Of a stretch of 64,000 nucleotides of DNA, positions 23,171 to 35,318 are shown in pieces. Below the pieces are notes generated by a model. The model was not told the origin of the DNA and did not search any database. It saw nothing but the letters and a program-made list of their open reading frames with translations. A program made the translations under genes and the position numbers. Source of the DNA: Punica granatum (Eukaryota; Streptophyta; Magnoliopsida; Myrtales; Lythraceae). Position 1 is the stretch's first letter. Each line of letters opens with the position of its first letter. Where the stretch lies: assembly GCF_007655135.1 (NCBI RefSeq), contig NC_045130.1:6324001-6388000 (forward strand). Reading direction: 5' to 3'.

Positions 23171-25630
23171 TTCCTCTAATTTCGAGTATATACAGATCTT
23201 GGCTTCTCATTATGAAGTAACCAAATGATGAGTTCAATCATTATAATTTGAGGGGAGGTAGATAGAATTCAAATCATTTATATCGGGGTCAAGAAATCTG
23301 GTTAATTAAGTCAGTTATGTTTATTTGGACATGGATAGTGGACATTATAAAAATTTCAAAGGGATTCAGTGTAATGACATTCATCTTCGATTTGAAATAA
23401 AAGATTCTTTGAATTTAATTCTCGTTAGTTGAAGATGCATATTTCCATTTCGTTTTTATTTTTTTTCTATCCTTTACTAGGTTCAAAGTATTCTTTCTTT
23501 GTATTGGAAAAAAAGATTGAAAAAGATTTTTGTTAGTTATGGTTATGTTATAACTGTCTTTGCTAATAATGTAATATGTAATTCAGTAAGTTCCTTTAAT
23601 TTTCTTGTCTTGTTTAATTTTTCAAATGTGCCTGCACGTTCGGGTATATAATTCAGCTAATTATATATATTTTTATTATAGAACTTGAACTATCCAATAC
23701 GTACGTCCATCCTCTCTCCATCAAATCGGAACATTTTTTAAACGTTCTTTTTTTATGATTTCTAAAAATTTTAGAAATTTAAAAAATATTATTCAACCAA
23801 TCAGAAAAGTGCCACATGACCGATTTAACGACGTCAACTTGTAGTAACAATTTTGGATAAAAAATGTCTATTGGATAAGAAGTTCAAGACTACTTGAGCC
23901 AAACTCGTACATTTATGACTTAAGTTTTACTTTTTACATAGTTTAAGGACTTTTTCGTAATTTAGTGGAAGTTTTTTCATTGATCTTATTTCATAATATT
24001 ATGCCGTGAGATAACACTGATTAAAATAATTATAGTAAATAAAAGATCAACCAATATGCACCTATAATTATGGTTTTTGTTGATTATAATTGGACTTGAC
24101 TTACTTTTTCTTCACTATAAGTCTATATACCCTCGTGAGCCTCTACAAAAGTAAGAAATGAATTTCAATATAAATTCTTCATCCTGCATTGCGCTGTATC
24201 ACCCCATGTACTTAACTGCAGACCAAGATTTGAAATGTCGATCCCGTGCCAGCTAAGGACATCAAATTCAGCTATATGCCGAAATATTCACTTGGATGCA
24301 ATATCCAATGAGTACTAAAACAAATAAAAGGACAACATGTGGACAAACAGATGTTAGTCTCCGTTGAGGCAAAAGCACGTGTTGCATTTAATCCGAGAAT
24401 GGCTTTACGAAAGTGGCCGAACCAGACTCTGGATTGATTTGAATGTTGGCTTGTACATATGTACGTTGTAGCCTGCTTTGTTTAAGCCAGAATACATGAT
24501 CCATAATGTACTGGCAGGAAGAATTTATCGGATTATTATGTATTGATTAGTAGAACTCATTTCACCAGATTTTTACGGGGCAAAAGTTGGGAGGGAAAGA
24601 GCTTAACTAAACTCAGTTTGCGCCTTCTTATTTTCTACTAGCATGTGCATAAAATTGGTAGTCTCTTTTTCTAGTGAAATGTGAGACTGAACACCGTACT
24701 TTAATTGATGAAATTAGCAAATAAAAAGCTGGGGAGCACCGATCAATCCTACCGTACTTTCTAGGCCTGAATATCCCTGGCCGAAGGAGAAGCTCCATCT
24801 GTATCAAGTTTAACTCGACCCGTCTTCGTATATACTTTTGCTTATCAATATACAACAGCCTGTTCAACCAATAAAATATGTAACGGCCTGGTCGGGGTGG
24901 GGGTGGGAGTTGGAACAGCTTTTGATCGTTATTGGGTTCGAGGGACCTTCGTCAAACTTTCTTCTTCTTCTTCTTCTGTCTAACTTTAATAAATTGGCGG
25001 AGTAAAGAGACTCTTTCTCCATTTTTTAAGCACTGTTCAGTTCAACAATCGCTTGTCCCTTCCTTTGTTCTACCTCTTCGATATATCGAATATTAATTGT
25101 GTTTCATTTTTTTTCGGTGGGATTAGTCGTGTTTCATTTAGTTGAATAATTGTGTATATATTAGGTAATCTGACCCAATGTTTTTTTTCCTATAGTAGAA
25201 AACGGAAGGCGTTTCGACGTTGAATCATAGGCTGAGATACGACTGCAGATGTGCCGTACCTTATTCTTCATCTTTCCTTGTTCTGCATAATGAAAGGATA
25301 ATTTGGAACAATATCCTAGAGTACAGATTCACCTTTAAGGTGATGATTTTAGAATACATACTAGAAAAAAACAAAAAAAACAAAAAATTTAACTCGCTCA
25401 GTTATATTTTCCAGAATAAAGGAAATTTTCATAGTAAATACAGTGCTATATCATATATTGAGTTTTGTAATAATGTATTAGCTCGTAAAAGATATGCTAA
25501 GTAAGGCTCAAATATGTTCATACGACAGAATGGGCGCATTTGATTTTAGAACCATGCGGCTTTAGAAGGAAAGCAGGGAAATGTTTTTGATCATATCCCA
25601 TCCAAGTCGATATTATAAAGTATAAATCCG
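23171..25630. other. Intergenic spacer downstream of MYB
   Basis: AT-rich sequence with no recognisable gene or RNA. A short TTC repeat lies at about 24960-24977. Confidence 0.6.
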
Positions 25631-25824
25631 TTCCACTGACGGTGGATTGGTTCAAGCGATTTGGCGCTTATTTTGCTTAAGTAAGATCTCGAATTCAAGT
25701 CATTGTGAATGTAAAAAATTTATGCCGAGAGAGTTTTATCTCTTAGTGGGCCGACCTTGCTCGTTTGAATCAGTCGATGCTCAATTAGACTTCTGGATAT
25801 CAAGGCTCACATAAAAAAAAAAGT
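25631..25824 (+). mobile_element. tRNA-derived SINE, best-preserved copy
   Basis: About 194 bp with a consensus pol III A box (tggttcaagcg, 25648-25658), a B-box-like attcaagtc (25693-25701), the body gtgaatg...gagagttttatctcttagtgggcc, and a poly(A) tail at about 25813-25822. A 10-bp direct repeat with one mismatch flanks it (tataaatccg at 25621-25630, tataaattcg at 25825-25834). This copy helped identify degraded relatives at 1375, 32655 and 63440. Confidence 0.75.
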
Positions 25825-25911
25825 TATAAATTCGGTCTTGGGACTATGAGGCTCGCAAGAAACTAGATATAAGGACAAAGTCAAGTTAGGAAAAAGTACT
25901 AGAGGCAGTTA

Positions 25912-26490
25912 GGGGTGGTAATATGTGTCGTGTTGTATTTAAAATAGTCGAATCTAAACGGGTTCGTGTCAGAAAACTTTAAATTCGAACACAACACATT
26001 TAATAAACGTGTCAAGATTTTTAAACACGACAAATCTAATCCGTTTAACTAAGCGTGTCTAAATATGTACGTATACTTATCTACATGATATGACACTATT
26101 ATCATTAGATACATATTATATCTATATGATATGACACTATTAACTTTAATTATACATTACTACACGATTGATAGGATAAAAGCACCATAAACGTGTGATT
26201 TATATAAACAAATTTTGATGATTTTAGTGTACTTTCTTTTATAAATTGATACAATATGTGAAACAAATTTATTAACACGATAACACATAATATAAACTGG
26301 TCTAACCGTACTTAAATGGGTTACAAGGGTTGAACCCGTTTAAGCATGATTTTTATGGTGTCTAAACGGATTTGACTTGTTTAAACACGAAACACATTTA
26401 ACCTAACCCCAATCTATTTAACTCCGTGTTGTATCAATGTCGTATTATTGTGACGTATCAAATAATATTGGCCATACAGGCAGCATGGAA
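25912..26490. mobile_element. Dispersed hAT-like repeat (CGTGT-rich)
   Basis: Starts ttaggggtggtaatatgtgtcgtgttg and is full of short 'acacgac', 'cgtgt' and 'aacgggtt' words in both orientations, a pattern common in plant hAT-related noncoding repeats. The right end is degraded, so the border is approximate. No ORF. Confidence 0.4.
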
Positions 26491-27374
26491 CAGCTGGCGA
26501 ACGTGATGTAGATAAATTTACCTTTGTACTTTGTCGGGCACAGAAATAAAATACTTTCGGAAGCTTGTGGGAGCCAAAAGAACAGAAAATTACTTTGCAA
26601 CCTGCGAAAATATTCAGAAAACTACATATTTTTCAGGATCTCTGCTCCGTTTGAAATCAATTCTAGTAATAAATTGAATGTTCAATTGAATTTAGATAAA
26701 CTACATCGTTGGGAAAAAAAGAAAAAAGTAACAAGTTTAATTGAAATGACATGAAATATCCTATCTAGAATACGTTTTAGAATAAAGTGATCGATCATAG
26801 GCTTTTAATATTTTTTTTAAAAGGTCATAACTTTCAATTACACTGAACATGTCCAAATCTTGTTGATTTGGCCTGATTCTAATTCCACTATAAATTGATT
26901 CTTGGACGTTTTGAAATTCATATTTTAAAGAATTCCCATGAAATCAATTGAATTTTTTGGATTTGCTCGGACGATGGAAGATTAGAAGGGGGAGAGAGAG
27001 AGAGAGTGATGTGCATATCAAATAATACCATATTAGTATATATATGGCGCTTGATGTTGAATGAATTTCTTATGGACATTTTCAGCACTCTTTCCTCAAA
27101 GTCATGAGAGCTGACATACATGAACTAGTTCGATACCGGGAAAAAAGAAAAAAGTAGCTGGTATGTCTTTCTCTCGGGATCACTTCAGATGGCTTCCCTG
27201 ACTTCAAGGGCCAGATTGAAATGAAAACAATAGTGGATGAGGTTGTGCGTACCGAATGCACGTACACGGGGATATCAATTCAAAAGTCAACCGAAGTATC
27301 AAAAAAAAAAAGTTAATAAAAAAAGTATTTTTTATTAGATTTTTGGATATCATGGTACATACAAAAAAAAAATT

Positions 27375-27780
27375 CTAACACGAACATTTTTCCGTAACCA
27401 ATGCACAAACTTTCTATTTAATAACAATTCTAATATGATGCCAAAATTTTCATTAAATTGAATGGAATCGAGGCCACAGAGGCATTAAAGACCCCAATCG
27501 AGAGGAGGGAGCCGACAGCTCCAATCAGGGGTGGTGGCTGGAATCAACGCCCCACCCCCCGGAATCGGGAGAACTCTCAAATTAGAGATTCTCCTAATTT
27601 CGGCAGGTGAGTCATGACTCCAGCCATCACCCACTCGATTGAGGTTGACTATGTTCTTTATAGCCTCGATTCCATCCGAATTAAAGGAAAATTTGACGTC
27701 GTGTTAGAATTATTATCAATCAAAAGTTTGTGCATTTGAGGAAAAAAAGTTCGTGCTAGAATTGTCAAAATGTGAATGGT
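27375..27780. mobile_element. Foldback element, family 1 copy a
   Basis: The outer arms pair as inverted repeats (ttctaacacgaacattttt on the left, aaaaagttcgtgctagaatt on the right), and inner words pair too (aatggaatcgaggc against gcctcgattccat). The interior is GC-rich around 27500-27620. It resembles the element at 45800-46320 in its arms (acgaactttttt, acaaactttc) and in its ggtggt-type centre. Confidence 0.55.
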
Positions 27781-28077
27781 TTATCATTTTTTTTGTTATT
27801 AATTCAAAAATTATAAGAATTTAATAATTATAAGGCGGCAAAAGCACAACCGACCCTTTTCCCCGGCTGAAGAAAGGCCCAACCGACTGCGTAGAATCAT
27901 GTCCTATACATGGCGGGGATCCGCGTATTTGTCTCCTGAAGATTCAAGAAGAAACCCAAAACGCAGACGCAGAGAAAGAGATTTGGTCGGCAGCGAAGCT
28001 GATTCCAATATTCTTTGCCTTGCCTCCCAAACAACACTGATTTCTGCGCGGAATCGCGAACTCTGATCCGCGATAAC

Positions 28078-28251
28078 ATGAGGAATCACTCGATCGGCGG
28101 TGATCACAGCGCTGTGGATAAGAGCAAGACTCCCTCTCCTCACGGTGGCAGGGGCGCTCTCCCTTCTGCCGGCGGCCACCCTTCCGATCTTGTCTTCCTT
28201 GCTGGCGGCGGCAGAGGAGGAGTAGCTTCTCGAGCTCCGGCTTCCTCCTGA
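28078..28251 (+). promoter_or_regulatory. Conserved GGP/VTC2 upstream ORF (57 aa)
   Basis: In the leader, 109 nt upstream of the GGP start. The frame reads MRNHSIGGDHSAVDKSKT, then SPHGGRGALPS and HPSDLVFLAGGG, ending TGA at 28249-28251. This glycine/proline-rich peptide matches the conserved peptide uORF known upstream of plant GGP/VTC2 genes, which lets high ascorbate repress translation of the main ORF. In published cases the uORF starts at a non-canonical ACG; here an in-frame ATG stands at 28078, with A at -3. The open frame continues upstream to at least 28015 without another ATG, so a longer non-ATG form is possible. Confidence 0.8.
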
Positions 28252-28360
28252 ACAGATATATCAAATACTCATAGTTACCGATACTCTGTATATACATATA
28301 GGTTAAGGTGTTATTATAGCGAAATCGATCTGGTCATTGATAGATAGGAGATAGAGAGAG

Positions 28361-30179
28361 ATGCTGACGATCAGGAGGGTTGCTACTGTCGTCTCCAATT
28401 ACCAGGAGGACGGCACCTCGGAGAAGGTTATTCGAGGAGAGGCTAAAGGTTGCGGGCGCAACTGCCTCGGAAGGTGTTGCCTTCCTGGTATGTTTGCTTC
28501 CTATCCAATTATCGGTATTTTGAATGCTTATCTGTTAAGGTAGTGATCAATTCATTCGGAGATGAATCTACCATATGTGAATATTGCCGTAATTTTGCAC
28601 ATTTTCGCTATGTCAATTTGTATGGACTGATAGCAATAGGCGCAGCTAAATTATGAATTGGAGGGTAATCAAAGTCATCAGCTTGTTGATCGAATTAGAC
28701 TATTTTGGCTGGAAAGTGAATTCTGAATTCCGATGGTGGTGTTGGATTTGATTATGATATGGGAGGATTCATTTATCTGTGAACTGCAGCATCGAGGCTT
28801 CCTTTGTATGCTTTTAAGAAGGATGGAGGACTTCCAGTCGTAGAGACGATCACCTGTGCAGAACATCCTCCGATGTCATTCTTGCTCAGTATGTTGCTTG
28901 GACAGTGGGAAGATAGGAAGGACCGTGGGCTATTTCGTTACGATGTGACTACCTGTGAGACAAAGATTATCCCTGGAAAGTATGGATTCATAGCACAGCT
29001 CAATGAGGGACGCCTCCTGAAGAAAAGGCCCACCGAGTTTCGAGTGGATCAAGTTTTGCAGCCCTTTGATGAGAATAAGTTCAACTTCACCAAAGTCGGA
29101 CAAGACGAAGTGCTCTTTGCGTTTGAACAGAGCTATGACTTGCACAGTCGCTACTTTCCCAGTGTGCCGGTCACTTCTGTGTCGAGCTCCCCCAATGTTG
29201 TTGCAATCAATGTGAGTCCTAATCTATATGCTCATTTTGGATCTGTAACAAAAAACCGAACTATTGTTAGCATTTCAATGACGAGGCTATAATATTTTTA
29301 TTGACAGGTGAGTCCGATCGAGTATGGGCATGTACTCCTCATTCCTCGTATTCTCGACCACCTGCCTCAGAGGATTGATCATGAGAGCTTATTGCTCGCT
29401 CTTCGTTTGGCCGAAGAGGTAGCAGACCCCTTCTTTAGAGTCGGGTACAACAGTCTCGGTGCATTCGCCACTATCAATCACCTTCACTTTCAGGCATATT
29501 ACTCGGCAGCAACTTTCCCTGCGGAGAAGGCTCCAACTGAGCCAATAGTAATTACACGAACACCTGGTGGCCTGCAAGAACGAGGAATCACTGTTTCAAA
29601 GCTTTTGGGGTATCCAGTTCGCAGCCTTGAGCTCGAGGGGGGGGATTCGATGCAGGAGCTGTGCAATGTGGTGGTCAGTTCCTGCATATGCCTGCAGAAC
29701 AACAACATTCCCTTCAATTTGCTCATATCGGACTGCGGAAAAAGAGTTTTCCTGTTTCCGCAGGTAAGCCAATCAGTCTTCTTAATCAGTCCTTAATTAT
29801 TCGTGTGACTAATTATGTGTGTGAAGAATGTAATCTGATTGTGCTGTTAATCAATGAGCAGTGCTATGCAGAGAAACAGGCGTTCGGTGAGGTGAGCCCG
29901 GAACTTCTGAACACTCAGGTGAACCCTGCAGTGTGGGAGATAAGTGGCCACATGGTGCTGAAGAGGTGGGTGGATTACGATAATGCATCGGAGGCATACG
30001 CATGGAGACTGCTCGTTGAGGTCTCCCTATCAGAGCAGAGGTTTCAAGAGGTGAAGGATTATATCCTGGAAGCTTTGGGCGTGCAAGAAGAAATGGGTCT
30101 CAAGTACGATGAAGCCATTTCTGAGTCACCTGCCACGGAAACCCGCTACATACTTCATGACTGTCCGGTTGAGCAGTGA
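28361..30179 (+). CDS. VTC2: GDP-L-galactose phosphorylase
   Basis: Exons 28361-28487, 28790-29211, 29308-29763 and 29862-30179 join in frame to 440 aa, the usual family length. The enzyme converts GDP-L-galactose and phosphate to L-galactose-1-phosphate and GDP, the committed and rate-controlling step of the Smirnoff-Wheeler ascorbate pathway, in cytosol and nucleus. Family blocks: CGRNCLGRCCLP near the N terminus, RGLFRYDVT, PGKYGF, AQLNEGR, KKRPTEFRVDQVLQ, NVSPIEYGHVLLIPR, and the HIT-type active site His241-Leu-His243-Phe-Gln245 with the catalytic histidine. Then SMQELCNVVV, NNNIPFNLLISDCG, CYAEKQAFGEVSPE and NPAVWEISGHMVLKR. All four junctions are canonical. The start at 28361 is supported by MLTIRRVATVVSNYQ, the typical opening. 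The conserved uORF upstream implies ascorbate feedback. Confidence 0.96.
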
Positions 30180-32506
30180 AACATGGGATTTATTTGCTTC
30201 AAATTTGGATAGATTAATAGTGCGATCTAGAACTCAGATGTTTCGCCGACCAAAAAATACACGACTTATAAGGGCCGATCGGTTTCTATTCCCCCACCCC
30301 CGGATAGCCTTGGTTCTCGATTCCGGGTATCTGTAGCATTTGAACTTGTTGGTTTATGAATGTTCTATTCTATTAAACACTGTGGAAACAAAGAAGTTTC
30401 CTTTTTCCCATCAGTGGCCCACGGAGATTGTCTTTTGCAGTTCTCGACAATTGAGTTTGGTCGAAAAAGAAGTGTGTCAGATCCAAGGAAAGTCAAGAAG
30501 GGACATCGACCTTGAATTTTGTTGATTCCTGATGGTCAGGTGTTGGCATTATGCGATCAAAGTGTGAGAGTAAGTCAAAAGAAGAAGAAAATGAAGTTGC
30601 AGGTAGAACCGCAACATTTGACCAACCAAAGCTTTGAAGAAGTTTTGAAGGACAATGCCGTTTTCCTTCCCCGAGGGGTAAAACTTAAAAAAAAGGCATC
30701 ACCAATCGTCACGATGAACTAGAGATTGATCCAACAAGCGTGTTCGCTAGAGCTATCCACACGCATATCTCTCGTTTCACAAACAAGAAGCAAAGTTGTC
30801 ATCGTCGAAGAACCCGGAACAGAGAAAGTGGACTCTAATGCATTTTTCACTCGATTGAGAATTATTATCGTCTAAGAACCGGGAAAGTCGTTGACGTATA
30901 ATGTACGTGGCTGGGGGACGACAAGAAAGCACAAACCAACTAACCGCTAGGTTAGTTGCGTTTATTATTGAAAATCATAAGGATAAAAATTACATCAGAC
31001 ACGGAGAACTCCTAAACTCGCTGCGCAATTTTTTCTTGCTATTCGTCTAAAATAACTGCACATAAGAAAGACGAGTATCTCAGATCAGGGTCAAATTTGT
31101 ACCGCATGGTCGTCCATGCTGCCTACGTCCATGACTGGTTTATATATTTTGGATCGCGTCAGATTATGCAGCAAAACTGAGAGTGAGTTCACATGGTATA
31201 TCGATAAGTGTTACAAAAGAATCACGTAAAAAAAAAACAAAAAAAGACACTGGTATCCTTTAATTTGATATTGACTGGGAACCTCAAGAGTTAGGTTGCA
31301 TTGTTTGAAATCGGGCATCCTAGAAAGAAATCCGTGATACACATTGTTGAATGTACCACCAAAAAGAAGATCTCGAACTATATGTATCTTATGTGGTGTA
31401 GAAGTGAAGAATCACAATGTTGAAATTATATGTATGTAAAGATCAACACTCACGGGTTATTCTCTTCTCGTAATAAATACATGCGATAAGGAAAGACTCA
31501 CAAATCCAATGGTGGAAGCAGATGAACGATAGATAAAAGAGTAGCGCAAGGTAAGAATCAAACCCAGGGATTTCAGATTAGAGTCGAGGTTGATCCGGTT
31601 GTTTGTGAATCTACCCAACTGATATCAATCAGTAAATAGGAATCTATCTATTTCCTATAAATAATCTAAAACTGTTGTTTTCCCCATTACATAAGATGAG
31701 GAAACGTCTCCTTTTCTTTCTTAGCCATCTTAACCTCTTATTTTCTTCTTTTTTGAGTTCACCCACTGATTTTGATTGTTTTGATAATTTCTTACATCCT
31801 CAAAAAAAAAAAATTAACATGTTTTAACTATCTATATATTTTAATTAACTAAAACAGGCCACATCATATTTAGTACTCACACACATATAAATGTTATTTA
31901 TTTTAATTCTTAACTGTCTTTTTACTATTTTAAACATGATATATAATGTAAACATTAATAATAAATAAAAACTATTTCTTAGAATGATTTTAATCACCCT
32001 ATACTTGAAAAATATATTTTATCTTTCTTACAATACAATACAATATTCGGTCCTTCTTAATCTCAAGAAGCCACCTGAATTAGTGAACCTTCCTTTCATA
32101 TGTTTGTTTTATTACAAATTTCCTTTAATTTCTGTAACTTACTAATATCTTTAAGTTGTTGCACTTTTTCCTTCTAATCTTGCACTCATTCCCCATTTTT
32201 TTCTCTCCATCCATGTAAAAACTATTTAATCATTATTTTTATAATTTCATATGATTTTTTGCATTTTCATACTTATCTTATATTATCATTTAACTAAGTT
32301 TCTCATTGATTTTTCCTCCACGTTCATACATGTTCATAAAATAAAAAAAACTTTCGAAATTAGAGTGTTCAATCAATTTTAAACTGAGTCAAGTTATATT
32401 AATTTGTTAATACACTTTTCAATGTTACTATTATAATTTATATGTCCTCATACTTCAAACGTACAAAAATATTATTTGTTGAAAAAAAGAGTTTTTGAAG
32501 ACTCGC

Positions 32507-32531
32507 GACATAGCACGGGCTCTTTCCTAGT
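32507..32531 (+). mobile_element. Possible Helitron 3' terminus
   Basis: The AT-rich block ends with a short GC-rich stretch, cgcgacatagcacgggctct, followed by ttcCTAG|T. CTAG before T is the CTRR-type end and A/T target used by Helitrons. The GC-rich stretch can form only a weak hairpin. The 5' TC end was not found, so this is tentative. Confidence 0.35.
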
Positions 32532-32654
32532 ACATAGAGAAGATACGTGAATCAAATCAAAGCGTTTATGGATGAAAACAACTGAAATAATGATCATTTA
32601 AATTAATGAGAATGTAATTTTCTAGCCGGAGGAATCAGGGAAGAATATCTAATG

Positions 32655-32850
32655 CGAACTAGAATTTTCGGTGTCTATCCTAGTATCCGGAAGTTCAATG
32701 GGTTTCGACTAATTCAGTCTAGTCTAGTCGGTCCACTAAAGGTTAAAGCTCTCATAGAGTGAATTTTCTCCATTCACAATACCCGATACTTTACTTAAGG
32801 GAACAAGTGCTAAAAATCAACCCAAGTTGGTACTACAATGTTGCTGAATG
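32655..32850 (-). mobile_element. Degraded SINE relative
   Basis: The minus strand reads gtgaatggagaaaattcact, then gagagctttaacctttagtggaccgac and, near its 3' end, ttccggatac, in the same order as the SINE at 25631. Borders are approximate; no clear target duplication. Confidence 0.5.
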
Positions 32851-33109
32851 AGTATGTATCTTCTCATTCAGTTCAATAATAATAATAATAAAGGCAAAAA
32901 CCCTAACTTATCGATAAACAGTAGAACTAACGAAGAACAGAGAAGGCATTAGGGCATCTGCTCATTTGTTTCGGGGAAGAAATCGAATGAAAAACAAGTT
33001 GGATCGATCGAAACACCATCAAGTTGCCTCGAGGTAACCCTAATGATTAAGTGTAAAATCAAGCATCAGCGTTGTCACAAATCAATCCTAAAATAATCAT
33101 ATGTACAAG

Positions 33110-34491
33110 TTACTGTATTTTTTTTTGGGTACATTGGGAGGTCAGAGCATAGGAATACAACGAAATGACGAGAAAAGTTAAGCAGTACAAAATCGGGGCA
33201 TGGAGACCCTAATACAATCACCCATAAGAAGCAGAGCTAAAACCCCCAATAGTGAAGAATAAAACTGCAAACCCGAAGGAAGAGCCGTGGCCCACCGTGC
33301 CATCCAATCCGCACATCCATTGCCCTCACAATGTGTGTGGACCACCTCAAAGACCCACTCCCTTGCCAGGAGAGTTCTAATATTACGGACCAGCGAAGAT
33401 GTGAGGGGCTCCCCGCGCCATCCCCCCTGACCAGTCACGAGCAGTAGCCGAATCCTAACTCCACAATGATCTGCCTCAATCCTAACTCCAAGCATGTTCC
33501 AAACCAAAAAGGGCAGCCCACAGCTCCGCAACAATGGTCTGAGTCTCCGGCTCTACAATTTCCAAGATTTAGAATTTAGACCCCTCTCTGCCGTCCACTC
33601 CTCTCTCCAACCTTTTTTGGCCAACTACTACTACATCCGGTCACTGGAATATTCCTTCGCTTGCCCCTGCCCCTGCTCACAAGCATCCAGGGACCAAAGG
33701 GATCTTTCGAGCTGTTATCCGCCGCCCAACGACTAGCCCCCACCCCGCCAGCATCCAAAAGCCACCGAGGAAGAACTCGACCCTCCCTCCTTGCCAACCA
33801 GACCTCCCATCGACAGACCCACCAGCTCTCCATGGCCCTGTTCCCTGCTACCCTCCTTCTTCTCCACACCGTCAATTTAGGAACCCATTCTTTAATAGGT
33901 AGGAAGTGTCCCATCACCGTCCACGGGTCCATTACTAATCACAGCCTCCCTATCCTCATAGTTGGAGAATTTCACCCAGAAGAAGTCATTGCCAAGGCTT
34001 CCCACCTTCATGTACCCCCTTGGGTTGCCACAGAGTGTAAAGACGTTGCTTTAAGAGCATTGTAGCCCACCCCTCTGCCCAGCATTTTCACGATCAAGGA
34101 GACCCACCACGGCGCTCTCAACCTTTTAATTTGTTATTTTGTAAAAGAGAGTAATGGGACCCCTCCCCAAGTCCTCCTCAGTGTCGGAGCCCTCATCATC
34201 ACTAGGGTCAGGCGGCGACCATGGAGAAGGACGCACGGTCTCCTTACCCTCCTCCTAGGACCCCTCCTTGGCAGCAGTGTCAGTCGTTCCAACCCCGCAG
34301 AGTCTATCCTTGAGCTTCGATAACATTCCGTCCTTCCTCCACACTCCTTCACCCGCCTTCTCAGGTGTTCACCAGCACCTCCAGATCTTCATCTCTTCCT
34401 GCTCCTACGAAATTGGTCCGCTTGGACAGCAGACGGAAGCTCAGTAGGCGGACGGTCCTTCGATATGAGAGAGAAGCAATTACTGTATTTT
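33110..34491 (-). mobile_element. Internally deleted LINE with 12-bp target duplication
   Basis: Insertion 33122-34479 is flanked by exact 12-bp direct repeats ttactgtatttt (33110-33121 and 34480-34491). A T run at 33121-33126 is the poly(A) tail of a minus-strand element. On the minus strand, 33932-33576 carries an ORF1-type end (FGPWMLVSRGRGKRRN) and 33534-33178 carries the C-terminal RNase H part (REWVFEVVHTHCEGNGCADWMARW, LPSGLQFYSSLLGVLALLLMGDC). Endonuclease and reverse transcriptase are missing between them, so this is a short deletion derivative mobilised in trans or deleted later. Same orientation as the CML gene, 33 bp beyond its stop codon. Confidence 0.85.
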
Positions 34492-34523
34492 GAGATCATA
34501 AAACACCGGGTCATCCAGAATGA

Positions 34524-34976
34524 TCAACTGGAAGATTTGGTCATCATCTCCTTAAACTCCTCGAAGTTCACGTTCCCGTCCCCATCCTTGTCGACTGAGC
34601 TGATCATCCTTCTACAGTCGCTCAACGAACACTTCTCGCCCAGCTTCCTCAGCACGGAGTGCAACTCACTCGCCGAGATCAAGCCACTCCTGTCGAGGTC
34701 ATAGTAGTTGAACGCGTCCATCAGGGTCTGGTTGTCCCCGCCGTCCGGTGACCCTCCAGTACGGAAGAACTCAAGGAATTCTTCGAAATCAATGTGCCCG
34801 TCACCGTCCTTGTCGATCTCGGAGATTATCTGCTCCGTCTCTTCCGTAGTCGTAGCTTTCAGGCCAATCGAATCCAGCGCTTCCTGGAGTTCCTGGGAGG
34901 AGATTTTCCCATCGCCATTCTTGTCATACTTGTCGAACACACGCCTTGCTTCTTCGATGCTGCCTAAAGAACACAT
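34524..34976 (-). CDS. Calmodulin-like protein, CML23/24 (TCH2) type
   Basis: Single exon, 150 aa, starting MCSLGSIEEARRVF. It has four complete EF-hand loops at residues 18-29 (DKNGDGKISSQE), 55-66 (DKDGDGHIDFEE), 93-104 (DLDRSGLISASE) and 129-140 (DKDGDGNVNFEE). Each has an acidic residue at positions 1, 3 and 12, except that loop 1 has Asn at 3, so all four should bind Ca2+. The third and fourth hands (YDLDRSGLISASELHSVLRKLGEKCSL, CRRMISSVDKDGDGNVNFEEFKEMM) are close to Arabidopsis CML23/CML24 (TCH2), touch- and stress-induced sensors linked to nitric oxide, ABA and flowering control. No transit peptide or lipidation motif. A LINE lies immediately 3' of the gene and probably supplies or changes its polyadenylation site. 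Confidence 0.93.
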   Translation of the reverse strand: MCSLGSIEEARRVFDKYDKNGDGKISSQELQEALDSIGLKATTTEETEQIISEIDKDGDGHIDFEEFLEFFRTGGSPDGGDNQTLMDAFNYYDLDRSGLISASELHSVLRKLGEKCSLSDCRRMISSVDKDGDGNVNFEEFKEMMTKSSS

Positions 34977-35102
34977 CTTTATAATTAGTTGAACCAGAAG
35001 AATTTGATCTTATGGGGCAATATTCTGAGATGAGAGATAGGAATATATATAGGATTGTGTTTCGACTCTTCCGATGAGTGTCAATTGTGTAGGTTTGCGG
35101 GG

Positions 35103-35110
35103 CTTTTATA
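35103..35110 (-). promoter_or_regulatory. TATA box of CML gene
   Basis: The minus strand reads TATAAAAG, about 130 bp upstream of the ATG at 34976. A second TATA-like run (plus 35043-35052) lies closer, but would leave a leader of only about 40 nt. Confidence 0.55.
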
Positions 35111-35318
35111 GGTGGGGTGAGAAGCGTCAATAACGCGTAAATTAGATTTTCTTTTAGACCTTTCCGCCGAAATATTTGTTTTAAAAACCTATTTCACATG
35201 TTGCAGGAAGTATTCACGATTACTAGAATTTGAAGAAGATATCCTTCCCGAGAGAAAAGATCTGGGAAAAATCCCACATTACGTGCTAAATCAATAACAA
35301 ACATAAAAATTGGAAAAG

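Larger units (their letters stand above)
30180..33109. other. Intergenic spacer with decayed repeats
   Basis: No gene seen. The ORF at 30519-30722 (66 aa, lysine-rich) is not recognised and has no splice or promoter support. 31800-32530 is very AT-rich and ends in a Helitron-like terminus. A SINE relative lies at 32655-32850. Confidence 0.55.

Noticed and set aside
27899..27939. Other short ATG frames upstream of the GGP uORF (27899 and 27910)
   Set aside because: No conserved peptide, and it is unclear whether the transcript extends that far upstream.
30519..30722. Lysine-rich 67-codon ORF downstream of GGP
   Set aside because: No recognisable motif, no upstream exon or promoter signal; probably chance or an old repeat fragment.
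33661..34065. 134-codon plus-strand ORF
   Set aside because: It is the opposite-strand shadow of the LINE ORF1 remnant, which carries the recognisable motif FGPWMLVSR on the minus strand.
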